A DNA stretch of 64,000 nt from Trichosphaerium sp. ATCC 40318 (taxonomy: Eukaryota > Discosea > Flabellinia > Trichosidae): assembly GCA_038496445.1 (NCBI GenBank), contig JALMLS010000590.1, forward strand, positions 124,001 to 188,000. The letters are read 5' to 3'. The translations under genes and the position numbers were made by a program. The notes beneath the pieces were generated by a model, which was not told the DNA's origin, did not search any database, and worked only from the letters and a program-made list of their open reading frames with translations. Below, piece by piece: positions 34,099 through 45,153 of this stretch; the stretch's first letter is position 1, and each line of letters opens with the position of its first letter.

Positions 34099-37000
34099 AT
34101 GGCTGCGAAGGTGCTGTTTTTAAAGAAATATTTGGATAAATAGTTTACAAATTCAATACAGGTTACGCCTTTGAAGAAGGCCATGAGCACTGCTGCGCAA
34201 GATTTAGTTTGTACGACATTATTACTGTTTTTAGCTCATTTTGGTTAGCCGTCACAGTCAGCTCCGGTAGAGCACTTATACATGTACGCGTTGTGGTCCC
34301 TCAGAAATACAACGAAGCTACAGTCGCTTGTGAGGTTTGTGAAGTTTGCTATCGTCTAATAGTAGTTAACTAAGCCTTATATTATAGCATTCGTGTCGTA
34401 AGAGCGAGTTTCTCCAAAACCTTAATCAAAACGATTTACCTTTTGACAAGGATAAAGTAAAGTATGCATGCGTTAAAACACCTATAATATATATGGTGAT
34501 CAAAACTAACGAGGTTTTTTACAAAGGGTGTTCGTAGAGCACGATCGGTTTGGTAAAAACGGCTTATTTCTATGGGAGGATGCAGATTTATCACTTGGAA
34601 GGCTTGTTAATACAAAAGAAAACGATCAGGTACCGTTTCGCGTGAATTATACAATTTTGACGCGAAAACTGCCATTTGCAACGCCCAAGCGTTTATTTGG
34701 CTATGGCAAGTGCATTTCACGTTGTTGTTCGCTTGTGGAGTGCACACGTGAAGTAAACTTTGGAAACCGAACGTGTTAAATGTCAAAAAATGTGACTGAC
34801 AAAATGTTTCTTCTAGGCTATTCCTTATGTAAATACAATATATCTTTTGGGTATTGGTGATCAAGCTGTACCGAAACAAAGTAAAGAAGCTCGTAAAAGG
34901 AAGCAATGGCATCGTCGTATGAGCAACAAGGCTCTTAAACGGCTAAAACGTAAATCAGAGGTGAGTACGACGAATTTTTGGCAGACTTTTCTTTGTTTTC
35001 ACAGTGAAGAAAAATTCTGTGGATATCAACGAAAAAACTCCGTCCTAAACAGGTTTTTTTGGATTTTTTTTTTGTTCAGAAAATCAGGACGAAAATAATC
35101 CAAAAATAGTTTTGAAGTCCTATAACTATTAAATAGAATAAAAATGTTGGTGGACGCGTTTTTTATAAAGCTAATGTTTATTTATAGCCTCGAAGTAGTG
35201 GTACGAATAGTCTGAAAAATAGTAAAAAATCAGATGCTGGTGGTTTATTCTTTGATCTTGATATCGTTACTACCATCTTAAACTTCTTGGCTAAGAACCG
35301 TGCGCATTTCTCTTCATTAAAATCTTTATTGTGACAATGCTCCAAATCTTTTTTTTTTGATAGTTGGCGTCAACAAGACACGAAAAAAATGAGATTTTTT
35401 TTGTTTATCTTTTTAACTGGTTTGTTAGATTGCGAGCAATATGAAGGTATATTTCGCGTTTCTGGTGATAGTGGTGAAATTATGAAAGCGTATAATATCG
35501 CTGTACATGACAAAGGAGAAATACCTGATGATACTTCTGTTTTTGTTGCTGGTGATGTATTAAAGAGATATCTTCGCGATTTGACTGATCCAATCATTCC
35601 ACATAAATTTTACTCTCCGTTCATTAGAACGCAACAACGTGCGTTAATATCACTTTACAACATTTATGAACACATAATAATATTTATTTTGTAGAGGCTG
35701 ATCCTACAACATGCTCTCAAACGCTCAAAGAAACACTCAAGTAAGTTGTTTTTTCTGCACATCCTTTTTTTCGTTTTGTTTATTTTTGTTCCTAGGTTAC
35801 TTCCAAAAGCTAATTTTCAGGGTATGAAGGCTTTAGTTGGTTTACTTAGAGTTATATCTGATAACTCGGATATAAGTAAAATGACTATTGGTAATTTGGC
35901 GATTGTATTCCAACAGACAATTATGTGGTCTGAAAATGATGTCAGCGAGTTTTTCGCTCATTCCAAGTTTATTGGTGCACTCATAGAGGCAATGATAAGC
36001 CAGAGTGATGACATATTCGAAAAAGATAAATCAGAAACGACCATAAGATTACCAGACCAAGTTGCAGATAATCCAACAACAGTGTAAGAAGAGAACCTTT
36101 GACAAAATCTATTGCTATTTTTTTTTATGTTAATTAATATTAATTTATCATTATAGTACTAAGACTGTATTACATCATGAATTGGAGCTTGTTCGAGATT
36201 CAACATCTACAAGTACGTATTATGTATACACGTACAAAATTCAATGAGCTTTACTAATGTGGTTGTTAAGGTGGAAACAGAAATCTTGTACCAACAATTG
36301 CAAAGAGAAAATCAAAGCAACTTGGTGAAATTCACGATTGGATGGAGAAGTCTCGTTCTGCACCTAATATCGGTTCACCAGATAGTTCTACTAAAAAAGC
36401 ACCAAAGAAGATGAATACTGTTGGAAACATACCATTAATGGTATCAGCAGATGCTGTCCGTCAAAAGAAAAAACAACTTCGTAATTCAGAGAAAAATCAA
36501 AGGTTTCTGAAGAAGCCTGACACAACCAAACCTCGAACGAATTCTGCAGGTTAGACACCGTAATTACGTTTAATGTTTCATTATCTTATGATATATTATA
36601 GCACCACTGGTGACAGGTAATCCTAAGGACCTCAGTAGAAGAAATTCAGAAATGGTCGTTGGCGGTACTGTAAGTCGTTTTTTATTTGATCTTCCTTAAC
36701 TTGTATTTTCACTGAAGCCAATATTGTTCCTTACCATCTCTACATAGCGTGCTCTTAGTACAAAGACAGGATCTAGAAGAGATAGGTCACGTTTCTCAGC
36801 ACAAGTGAGAAAGATAAAGTCAATGAGAGAAGAGCCAGAGCCATTAACAAATTTTTCTGCTCGGATACCGCCACCTATTGTTGGTAATGTACCCAAGCCT
36901 TCTCCTCTAACTGCAGCAACACCTCCACCAACTAGACCATCTTCTCGTCTTGCTAGTAGGCCTTTATCGATGCCTATAACAGCCAAGATACCTGCGCCTA

Positions 37001-37927
37001 TATCACTACCGGTTGCTTCACCAATACCGTCTCCTACATCACCACTATCGCCTACAAGCTCGAAAAAACTAAAGAAAACGTACGTCAACGAGTCTTTTCA
37101 TTTCTTGTTTTTTTTGATTCTTATTGATTTGGTCTTTTTGCTTTAGTTCTAAGCTTCGTGCTGCATATCAGACGTTGAAGGATCCTAATGCAAGTATTGC
37201 TGATAAACAATCAGCAGCAGCAAAGCTTCATTCATCTGTACAAAAAGGCACGTGAGCATAACATCAAAACTAAAAAATATCCAAACAATTTTATTTTCTT
37301 CTTCTTGTTTTATTTTGGTTCCTTTCTTCGCAGCTACTCTGTCTTAAATTGTTTTTGGTTAATTCATTTATAGATCGCGCCAAGGTTTTATCGTTTTTAA
37401 AAGGTAGACAAAAGAAGGACAATAAAGGAGTATATGATATGCTCTTTGAAATGCTTGATTTAATAGTTGCCATAAAAGAAAAGTCACCACGTTCAAAGTC
37501 CAAGAAAAAAGGATCGAAAGTAAAGCTTCTTGGTGTTAATAACTCTAAAAAGGACGTTAAAGAAAATGGTATAGTCTCAATCGAGACAAAGAAGGTTGGA
37601 AATAAGGATACCAAGAAGAGTAAGAAAAAAGATAAATCAAGCTCTTCCAAAACAAAAGACGAAGAAGTCGATACTGTCGACGATTATGAGAGTAAGAACT
37701 CTCCTAACGCTGATAAACAACATTATAATGATAAAAATGTTGAAGAAGAGGCTGAAGAAGTTGAAGAGGAAGCTGACGAAGGTGAAGATCTTGAAGAAGA
37801 TGACTCTGACGAAGAAGATGTTGAAGAATCTGAAGGTGAGGAAGACGAACCTGAAAGCAGTTATGATCAATCTGAAGTTGATGATATAATGTCAAGTATA
37901 TCAACTGGACCTCCTTCATCACGTTAA
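34099..37927 (+). CDS. RhoGAP domain protein with long basic/acidic tail
   Basis: GTPase-activating protein for Rho-family GTPases, so a regulator of actin and polarity. Exon 1 encodes only MAAK (34099-34110); further exons join in phase. The N-terminal region (SSGRALIHVRVVVPQKYNEA; VEHDRFGKNGLFLWEDADLS; YVNTIYLLG) may be a ubiquitin-like/RA-type fold, followed by a polybasic stretch (SKEARKRKQWHRRM). The RhoGAP domain runs DAGGLFFDLDIVTTILNFLA, YEGIFRVSGDSGEIMKAY (arginine finger in IFRVSG), DVLKRYLRDLTDPIIPHKFY, KALVGLLRVISDNSDISKMT and IGNLAIVFQQTIMW. The tail is Ser/Pro-rich (APPTRPSSRLASRPLS-like) and then alternates K-rich and E/D-rich blocks up to SISTGPPSSR-TAA. Good general match. 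The target GTPase cannot be read from sequence. Confidence 0.9.
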
Positions 37928-38425
37928 CAACTTTTTTTATTTGTTTTTGATAGAAGACAAACAAAAACAAGGTAAAAAGAAAAAAAAAAAAAATGTACAA
38001 GAAAAAATGTATTTGTGGATAAGTCAAAGTATATCAGTTTATTTTTATTAAATTTAATTTTACTTGAAAATAATAGGGTTGTACTACATACATTGTGTGG
38101 TGTATGACTAGTACCTAGACAAAAAATGTTAAGGTCAAAATGTGAAAAGTTTGCTCTTTCTCCTATTTTTGCGTTTGATATCAACTGTTACTTTTAATTG
38201 TTATGCAAAAGTGTCGTGGATCAATGATGAAAGGTGAGCATGATAATACAGTTGGGCGATGCTTTTTTCTAAAACAAAAGAGCACTTGAAAGTTGTTGGT
38301 TCTTATATTCATTCATTTTGCTTTTTACCATCGACTCACGTGGTCCTTGAGCAAATAGTACTGTTTATTTTCGTGTTAAAGGATGTATTTACAATATATA
38401 CAGACTTCTCTTGATGATACTTGAG
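37928..38425. other. Convergent 3' intergenic region
   Basis: Lies between the 3' ends of the RhoGAP (plus) and the PSI-like membrane protein (minus). It should contain both polyadenylation regions. One long A-run at 37980-37993. No gene seen. Confidence 0.4.
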
Positions 38426-39591
38426 CTAACTAGATGGCGATGCCTGTCTTTTTTCATATGGAAAAACCTGTAAAAAGGTATAAGACAATACACATGTTTA
38501 AGAATAAACATACTGTTGTGCGGACAGATGGGATTAATAGTACGAGGACTATCACAACCAATACAGCAAAGAGAACAGCAACTATTATACCGCCAATAGC
38601 TGCCCCAGATAGAGAGGAAGAATCACTCGAGCAAACATCGAATACCTGAAAAACAACAGATAACCTTGAAAAAAAAACCATCAGGAAAAAAAACGGTTTT
38701 CAGTGTCAGGTTTCGTACGACGTTTCTGAGTATCTTTCTTCAACAGAAGCCCGTTCACAAATACCCAGACCTTTATAGAAATCAGTTAGATATTATTGAT
38801 GATGAAATGGATACCACTTAGCCGTATAGAGTCAAATGTTGATGAGTTTCTACAATCAAAAAATAAAAGATCAAGTTTATTATCAGTTGCATTCTCTCTT
38901 TCTACTACCAATTCACCTCCAAGCGTGGCACATCCTACGGTATTCATTATTATTATTTCGATTTAAACTTTGTCTTAAACGTACCCTCAACAGTAATTTT
39001 GGTAGAGGGGAGCAAACGGATATTGGATATACTGATATTTGTTACGGCAATAATTGTATCTGTCACAATAGTCACGTTCGATACTGTATCCGTATCATTT
39101 ATTCTCCATGATCCAAGCACACATTCGGCATTGGGAGAAGGTTTATCACCATAGCAGTCTACGGCATCTAACATAATATTGGTATAAAACTTGGGTTTGG
39201 ATAAACCAAACTACCTAGTAAACCTTTTTTTGTGTTTTAACGTACTACATATGGTTGTTTCGATACAAGCTTGCTCAGCACACCAAGAACAATTTAAAGC
39301 TAGGTTACATTCAAATTCTGTAGGTAGTATTGGACACCTAGCTGGGCTTCTCATAACTAATAAAAAAACGTAACGTTAGTCTTTTCCGTCGTTTTGTAAC
39401 ACGTGTCGCGTACGGCAATCACCTCCACTATTTGTAGTGCATTCCCTTGGGTCCGCACACCATTGACAATACGGAGTTGTTTTGTTGTAAAAATCGTTAA
39501 CGCATTCAACAGGGTTAGTCGTTTGGCATGGTATTTGACAGTTACATGTGTATAAAAGTAGGCCTAGGAGTACGAATAAGTGGCTTTTCAT
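38426..39591 (-). CDS. Type I membrane protein with PSI-like Cys clusters
   Basis: Start ATG 39591 with signal peptide MKSHLFVLLGLLLYTCNCQ. Exons join in phase: N-terminal Cys-rich PVECVNDFYNKTTPYCQWC and ADPRECTTNSGGDC; second cluster ECNLALNCSWCAEQACIE; then DCYGDKPSPNAECVLGSWRI, an N-glycosylation-rich beta region (NDTDTVSNVTIVTD), GELVVERENATDNKLDLLFF and RASVEERYSETS. A membrane helix follows (GAAIGGIIVAVLFAVLVVIV, then LVLLIP) and a short cytoplasmic tail, VFPYEKRQASPSS, reached by a phase-0 intron near 38450-38495; TAG at 38426. The C-x(2)-C spacing resembles plexin-semaphorin-integrin (PSI) repeats, as in many protist surface proteins. Role unknown; surface exposure is inferred. Confidence 0.75.
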
Positions 39592-40216
39592 TTTTATTTT
39601 TTCTGAAAAAAAAAAAAGAAGTTTCAGGAAAGTTTCCAGTTAATTTCATGTCTTGCCCGTTAATTTTCAAGAAAACCAAGAAGTATCTATTAGAGATAAT
39701 TATGGTGTTTGGCAATATATCAATATATTCCTGTATTTACGAGTAATCTGTCCGCGGGTTAGTCCCCGCATGGGAACTTTTCGTTGAATGTACAAAAAAC
39801 AACACGACAAATGACGTCCTACCTGGGAAAATTGTACAGAGTTTTCTTACTTTACCAAAATTACGCTACACTCCTGTTTTCTTCTTTTGAATTTTATATT
39901 GGCTCACGGAGTGAAAAACACGTGTTTGGTTTTGGTCATTTCCTAGTTAATCATAATCATTGAAGCCTTCTATTGTCAAGCTCTGTACATGTGTACACTT
40001 AGTCGTAGTTAGTAAAGTAGTTATGTTCGTGGTTATAATCAGCTATAGCATTTATAAACAGTATCTAAAGTCAGACATTTACAATTGCATGAACTTCTAC
40101 ATTAAGTAAGAGCAAACCTTTCATTGAATACATGTCGTTCAGTTGACTTGCTCAGACAATCTAATTAACTCCAGAATCAACCCTTTGGATACTTGTCTGT
40201 CCGTTGCGCAATAGCA
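39592..40216. other. Intergenic between divergent genes
   Basis: Promoters of the PSI-like gene (minus) and MORN_2 member 3 (plus). It contains A/T runs and one CACGTG at about 39918. No exon recognised. Confidence 0.4.
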
Positions 40217-40786
40217 ATGTCTACAACTCGCTGTTTTACTGGCGAGAGAAGCCATATGGATTTACATCTGCTTCAAATGCCTATTGAGCTTCACTACGCG
40301 TTCCTTGAACTAGATTTGGAGACTTTTATTAAATGGCCGCTCCTGTGTTATCAAACAGCAGTTACATCAAGATATGATGATAAACTACGTAAGAATGGCC
40401 GATTTAAATATGTTACAAAGCTTGGTGAACGTCACAATTGTCAATTCAAGAGTGGGAGAAAAAACGGCACGTACACTATCCATTTGGCTACCGGAGATAT
40501 TTATTGGATACGTCATTACAAAAATGGGAGGCTAGATGGCGAAGAAAAAAAGTGGCAAGTCAAATTGTCAAATCTCAGCTATTTGAGGCTTCATTGCCAT
40601 TATACTAATGGCTTACTTACTGGAGAGAAGCAACGGTGGCTTTCAGATGGAACTCCGCTCTCTCAATGTTTTTACAAAAATGGGAAGCTACATGGTTTGT
40701 ATAAGGTCTGGATATCGGGTAGAGTGATGGGTACTGAGTACAAAGACGGAAAGAGCCTAGGGAAAGTAATAAAGGTTCAAGAATGA
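40217..40786 (+). CDS. F-box-like protein with MORN_2 repeats (member 3)
   Basis: Single visible exon from ATG 40217 (MSTTRCFTGERSHMDLHLLQ) to TGA; an upstream exon cannot be excluded. The shared N-terminal module reads MPIELHYAFLELDLETFIKW, then PLLCYQTAVTSRYDDKLRKN, almost matching member 1 (WPLLCYQAAVTSRFDSNLDK). About five repeats follow: FKSGRKNGTYTIHLATGD, YKNGRLDGEEKKW, YTNGLLTGEKQRWLSDGTPL, YKNGKLHGLYKVW. This is the shortest intact member, about 189 aa. It sits alone between other genes, far from the other family members, which argues for dispersed rather than purely tandem expansion. Confidence 0.78.
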   Translation: MSTTRCFTGERSHMDLHLLQMPIELHYAFLELDLETFIKWPLLCYQTAVTSRYDDKLRKNGRFKYVTKLGERHNCQFKSGRKNGTYTIHLATGDIYWIRHYKNGRLDGEEKKWQVKLSNLSYLRLHCHYTNGLLTGEKQRWLSDGTPLSQCFYKNGKLHGLYKVWISGRVMGTEYKDGKSLGKVIKVQE

Positions 40787-41511
40787 TAAAGTACTTACAG
40801 CACCAATGTCAACAATTAGTCGTCTTAGTAAAACTTGTTTGACTCAGCTTTGTTTTTGTGATTACAATTATATACGTGTGACACGTGCTTTATCATATTG
40901 GGAGTTTTCAGTTGGTTCTTTTTTGTATCCTATGCTTCTCAGATATAATTGACTTAAGTACTTACAACCATTTTGCACAATTGGTCTTAAATGTAGCCAT
41001 AGACTCAATAAACAGACATTCATTCATTCATTTTGCACATTTACTGTTTTCAGTGACTTGAAAGCACTCATCAGCCTCTTGTGTAATGCCCCAGAAATTG
41101 CTATTAACTTTTTATTAAACAAGCAAATATCATCGAACAAAATAAAAAGAGGGTTTGTTGGTGACGTCCAACATGTTTTTTACCCTCAAAATTTTTGGTT
41201 TTCTACTGTTTTTGTCAAAGGGTGACAACATTAGTAAACAGCTGAAAAAGAACTGATTACCGTACATGTATTAAGAGAACATAAAATTATGAACACGATA
41301 AAGGAAGATAGTGTTGCTACACGGTTCCCACCCATGAACATCTGACCAAACCTTGTCTTCTAAGTTATTTAATTTTCGTGCTTGGAAATAAAAAAAAAAA
41401 ACCTGCTTACATACAAAGAACATGATATTTCACATATCCCTTCCAACCTTTACCTTAAGTGTAAATAAAGGATGGCTTAGAAGATACATCTAATGTTTAA
41501 TCATATAACAA
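40787..41511. other. Intergenic, nothing recognised
   Basis: AT-rich spacer between two plus-strand genes. No phase-consistent exon chain and no repeat noticed beyond homopolymers. Confidence 0.4.
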
Positions 41512-41924
41512 ATGTCATCACACCTTGTAAAAGCAATACGCAAAACGACTGATACTCTACTCTTTCTATCATGTGCTTTTACACTTCTTCAAACAGCTGC
41601 CTTTATTAACGTCATTGTATTAACCTACAATAACCAACTCCCAACAGGTACCACAGGAGGTTAAAAGTAACCAACAACAAGAAAACGCTAACATGCTCTA
41701 CACAGGATATGAAATTGACCATACCTTATTGTACGTATTCTCTGTTATAGCACTTGTATCTTCGGTCTTGGGTTTTGTATTGGAGGTAAATGAAAGCTTT
41801 AAAACTCGATCTAAATTTGCTGTAGTGCGTCCGAGAATACTTGGTTTTGATTCAGATTACATTAAAATACAGCTACATGGATAATATGGTCACAGAAGAA
41901 GAATGTAAAAGCTGTAATGTTTGA
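41512..41924 (+). CDS. Small membrane protein, 104 aa
   Basis: Three in-phase exons: 41512-41647, 41706-41785 and 41826-41924 (TGA), 315 nt. Two hydrophobic helices, TLLFLSCAFTLLQTAAFINV(IVL) and LLYVFSVIALVSSVLGFVLE, joined by a short polar loop NNQLPTGYEIDHT. The C-terminal tail ends with an acidic, Cys-containing DNMVTEEECKSCNV. No family recognised. It could be a small adaptor or subunit of a membrane complex; that is speculation. The reading frame is well supported by splice phase. Confidence 0.62.
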
Positions 41925-41990
41925 CACTGGAATACGAAATAAATCACGTTTTTCTGTTTATACATAATATCTCCTTTTAAGTGCACCTTA

Positions 41991-42667
41991 ATGGCTACAG
42001 TGACTTTGCTTATAACGCTTCTTGCAAACCCCTCAGCGTAAATATTTGCGTGCTACAGAACGTAACAACCAAGCAGCTCCAATAGCAGCAGAACATAGTT
42101 ATTTTCTGTCACATAAAAAAAAAACATCAAAAAGTCAAAAAAACCTGCCAGTTGAGGCCATGCTTTGCAGCCAAGATTCAACGAAATAGAAAGCGCTTTA
42201 ATACACTTCTACATTTATTATAATAAACAATTATCACTCAAGGCTTAATGGATGGTATTTATGTACAACTCAAAGAGCGAGCACAAAGGAACTGAGCTTA
42301 TTTTTTATGTAGCACTATAACCATAAAAGAAGAGGTAGTCGTAGTGGTACCAAAGGCGTACCATGCAGTATTGATAACAGATATTGAAAATACATACACA
42401 ACACCCGAAAAAACCAGTAGATCGCCTCTCAGTTCAGCCTCAGAGCTCAGAAGTAAAAAACGCTCAACATGTTATAAAATTGGAAGTGGATTCTTAGATA
42501 CTTTTTTGTGTTGTTTCAGAAAGACGTGCAGGACTAATAATTTTTTTTTTGCGTTTATGATAGGATGGGTATTAGGTTGGTTTGCTGCTATACCTTGTTG
42601 TTTCGTTGGCTGTTTCTGTGACGACGTTGGAGAAGGTAGAATACGGCGTAAAATGCACGTGAATTAA
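41991..42667 (+). CDS. Small Cys-rich membrane protein
   Basis: The main exon (42309-42667, TAA) encodes TITIKEEVVVVVPKAYHAVL, a Ser-rich linker (KTSRSPLSSASELRSKKR), then FLDTFLCCFRKTC, a hydrophobic segment NFFFAFMIGWVLGWFAAIPC and CFVGCFCDDVGEGRIRRKMH. An upstream exon MATVTLLITLLANPSA (from ATG 41991) joins in phase through an unusually long intron of about 270 nt, so the start is tentative. The Cys pairs flanking the helix could be palmitoylation sites. No family recognised. Confidence 0.5.
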
Positions 42668-42869
42668 TTTTACGTCGTACTGCACGCTAGTGCTCATGCT
42701 ATTATATAGGTCGTTCTGTTTATGCCTTGGTGTTACCATTCATACTTTTCTTTTTCTCTTGGTTTTCTTATTTTTGGTTGTTCGCATATAAACTTTATTT
42801 GGACCACTGATGTTAAAAGCACAAAAAAAAACCCAAAGAAACACAGAAAATAGTAAAAAAAAATTATGT

Positions 42870-44754
42870 TTAGTTTATAAATGGTGTTCGTTCTGTAGAG
42901 TGTTTCTGTATCTGCTCCTTTATACGTATTCTTCTAACCTCTCTTTGTTCCCATAACTTCCACAGAACAACAGCTAAGGAAACAATATAGTTAGAACGTT
43001 CAAATAAAGCTATACAATCTATGTAAAGTTCCTTACCTGCAAGCAACAACGCAAGAGCTGGGATTATGAATTCAACTTGTACACGTTGTCTTCCAGGTAC
43101 AGGGAATACTATAAAGTAAATTGCACTATTATTAAGTAAGCTATAGCTCAGTAATAATGAGATGTTTTATGTTGTTCCTTTATTGTGTTTCTGAAAAAAA
43201 AGAGAAAATTACACAACAATCGTGTGTTGTAATCTTACCTGAGAGGAGAGGCAAGGGTCTGTGCAATGAGTGTAAAGACAGCAGATTCACCTGCTAATAT
43301 AGCTGATATTGTATTCGCTGAAATGAAAGCACCTATGAATATGATACCATGCCACCATGTATCTTTGCACATGGGATATATTTCAAGATCTACTTCATGT
43401 AGGAAACACTGCCATGTGAATGATAAATTGGAAAAAAATGTCTTTGGATTAGGGCTAAAAGCATTAAGCGATAATAAGATGTCAATCAGGTTTGTAAATG
43501 GAGTTCTTGAAGAGTTTTAAAAGTAAACAATTATTTTTTTCTTGCCTAAAACCGAAGCCTTTGATGAAGTCTACCTGAATTGTATTAAGATTTTTAAACC
43601 TTATATTAACGTATAAACGTACCCAGAAAAGTAGTAATGCAGTTAAAAGCTGTGCCATGTTACTCCAGAACAGCATATCGATTAAATCATAAAACATGTC
43701 TCCACCTTGTTGAACACGAAATCTCTGTGTTTACCATTAGTACAACTAGTATTATCGCTTGTACGTACAAGAAATCGCTCTTGAAATACTGTAGAGAATG
43801 CGCCTGGTAGCTGTGCAACCATAAAACCGAAAACCCAAACGATAGTAACTAATACAAGTTAGAAGCGAAGGCAGTAAAAGTATTTTTCTTTTTTTCTAAT
43901 AATAATGTTTGATTATTACTAACTTGTTCCATTTACTAGACTTCCTTTCCCCTGGACAATATCAGCAACGGTAGGTATCAAGCTTATAACAACACCCCAC
44001 ATTACAAGTATCATCGAAAATATAGGTGCCCACTGACAACTAGAAGTAAAAAAACCAGTAAGCAGTCTATCGAAAACTCATATCGATTACTATGTGTATT
44101 TTGATTTTTCGACTACCCAAATCTTTGATGCAGGAATGCCCCAAATGAACGTTGTCTAAATAATAATTCGTCAAGACATTCTATAGTTAACCTACCCATC
44201 ATACTGTTTGGAGTAGTGTTTGTAATATAGGAGTAACACGGTTCGGAAGAGATGAATAGACAGTGATTAACCCATTCAAAGCTTGATACAACAATCAGAA
44301 GTGACATAAAAGTAAAGAGCAGCTATGCTTCCAGATGTAACTGGATACCATGGTTTACGTGTCAACGCCATAGTGTGGTGTTGGATTGAGACATCCAGCA
44401 AGCCTAAAACTCACCTAAGAATCCTCCAATACCGAGGTAAGTAAGCCAATATTGACGAAATTGTGCTGCAGGAGGCCTTCGAATAACCTACAGAAAGTAA
44501 GTGATAGCAAATTGACACAAAGGTTCCCAACTTTATAGGCGGCAGTGAGAATAGCGTATACTAATCCAAAACCAAGGCTAGTTATCAGTAATACAAAGTA
44601 CGGTCCCGAAGATCGTTCAGAAGGAAATTTACTTAGAAAGAGAGGCAGGCTTACAAGCATTGACGCTTGTGCTAGTGTGAACACTAACAATGCGTTAGTG
44701 TCAATCTTTACTTTGTTTTATCTTACGCAACATTAAAAGCAAAGGCTTAAGCAT
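42870..44754 (-). CDS. Multi-pass transporter, CRT-like (drug/metabolite transporter superfamily)
   Basis: Many short exons coding for about ten hydrophobic helices: NALLVFTLAQASMLVSLPLF, YFVLLITSLGFGLVYAILTA, AQFRQYWLTYLGIGGFLGLL, NGLITVYSSLPNRVTPILQT, TFIWGIPASKIW, APIFSMILVMWGVVISLIPT, VTIVWVFGFMVAQLPGAFST, FYDLIDMLFWSNMAQLLTAL, GIIFIGAFISANTISAILAG, VEFIIPALALLLA. The last segment is the cytoplasmic tail EQIQKHSTERTPFIN-TAA at 42870. The pattern YxSLPNRVxPxLQTLLQ and the FTWQCF...DTWWHG loop before the penultimate helix resemble the chloroquine-resistance-transporter-like family. This assignment is by eye. The first exon (ATG 44754, MLKPLLLML) is tentative because the following intron would be too short. 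Confidence 0.65.
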
Positions 44755-45153
44755 TGCACTACAGTAGCGGTACCAACTGTTATCCTATGGGATATTTGAA
44801 TAAGTACGTCAACGAATACGTTTAGAAAACAAAACCCCCAAAAGCAGGTGTAATTGTGAGTGCATAATTCGCGTTAATCACGTGCGATGATATAAAAAAG
44901 CACGTGTATTAGTGGTTTTTTTTTTTGTACCTCATTGTTTTCTTCCCTTTCCAAGGAATACTTTGCTTCCATGGATTACTAGGTAGCGCGATGTGTCTAT
45001 TGCCTTTTGGGACAATCTTCGTCTGTTTTATTTTTTTTTCAGATTCGGTTAAGTAACGCTTTGATTTGAGTGTGCTTAACGAAGCTATCTTGTAGAATTA
45101 CTACTGTGCTTAGTACTTCACCTACAAGTGCGTTTGTGCGTTTGGAATACAGT
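44755..45153. other. Divergent promoter region
   Basis: Between the transporter (minus) and MRD1 (plus). Contains two CACGTG copies about 22 nt apart (near 44880 and 44902) next to a T-run. No exon seen. Confidence 0.4.

Noticed and set aside
36805-37927. Separate genes in the K-rich/E-rich region after the RhoGAP domain.
   Set aside because: The exons continue the RhoGAP frame with matching phase and no new start; alternating basic and acidic tails are normal for disordered C-termini.
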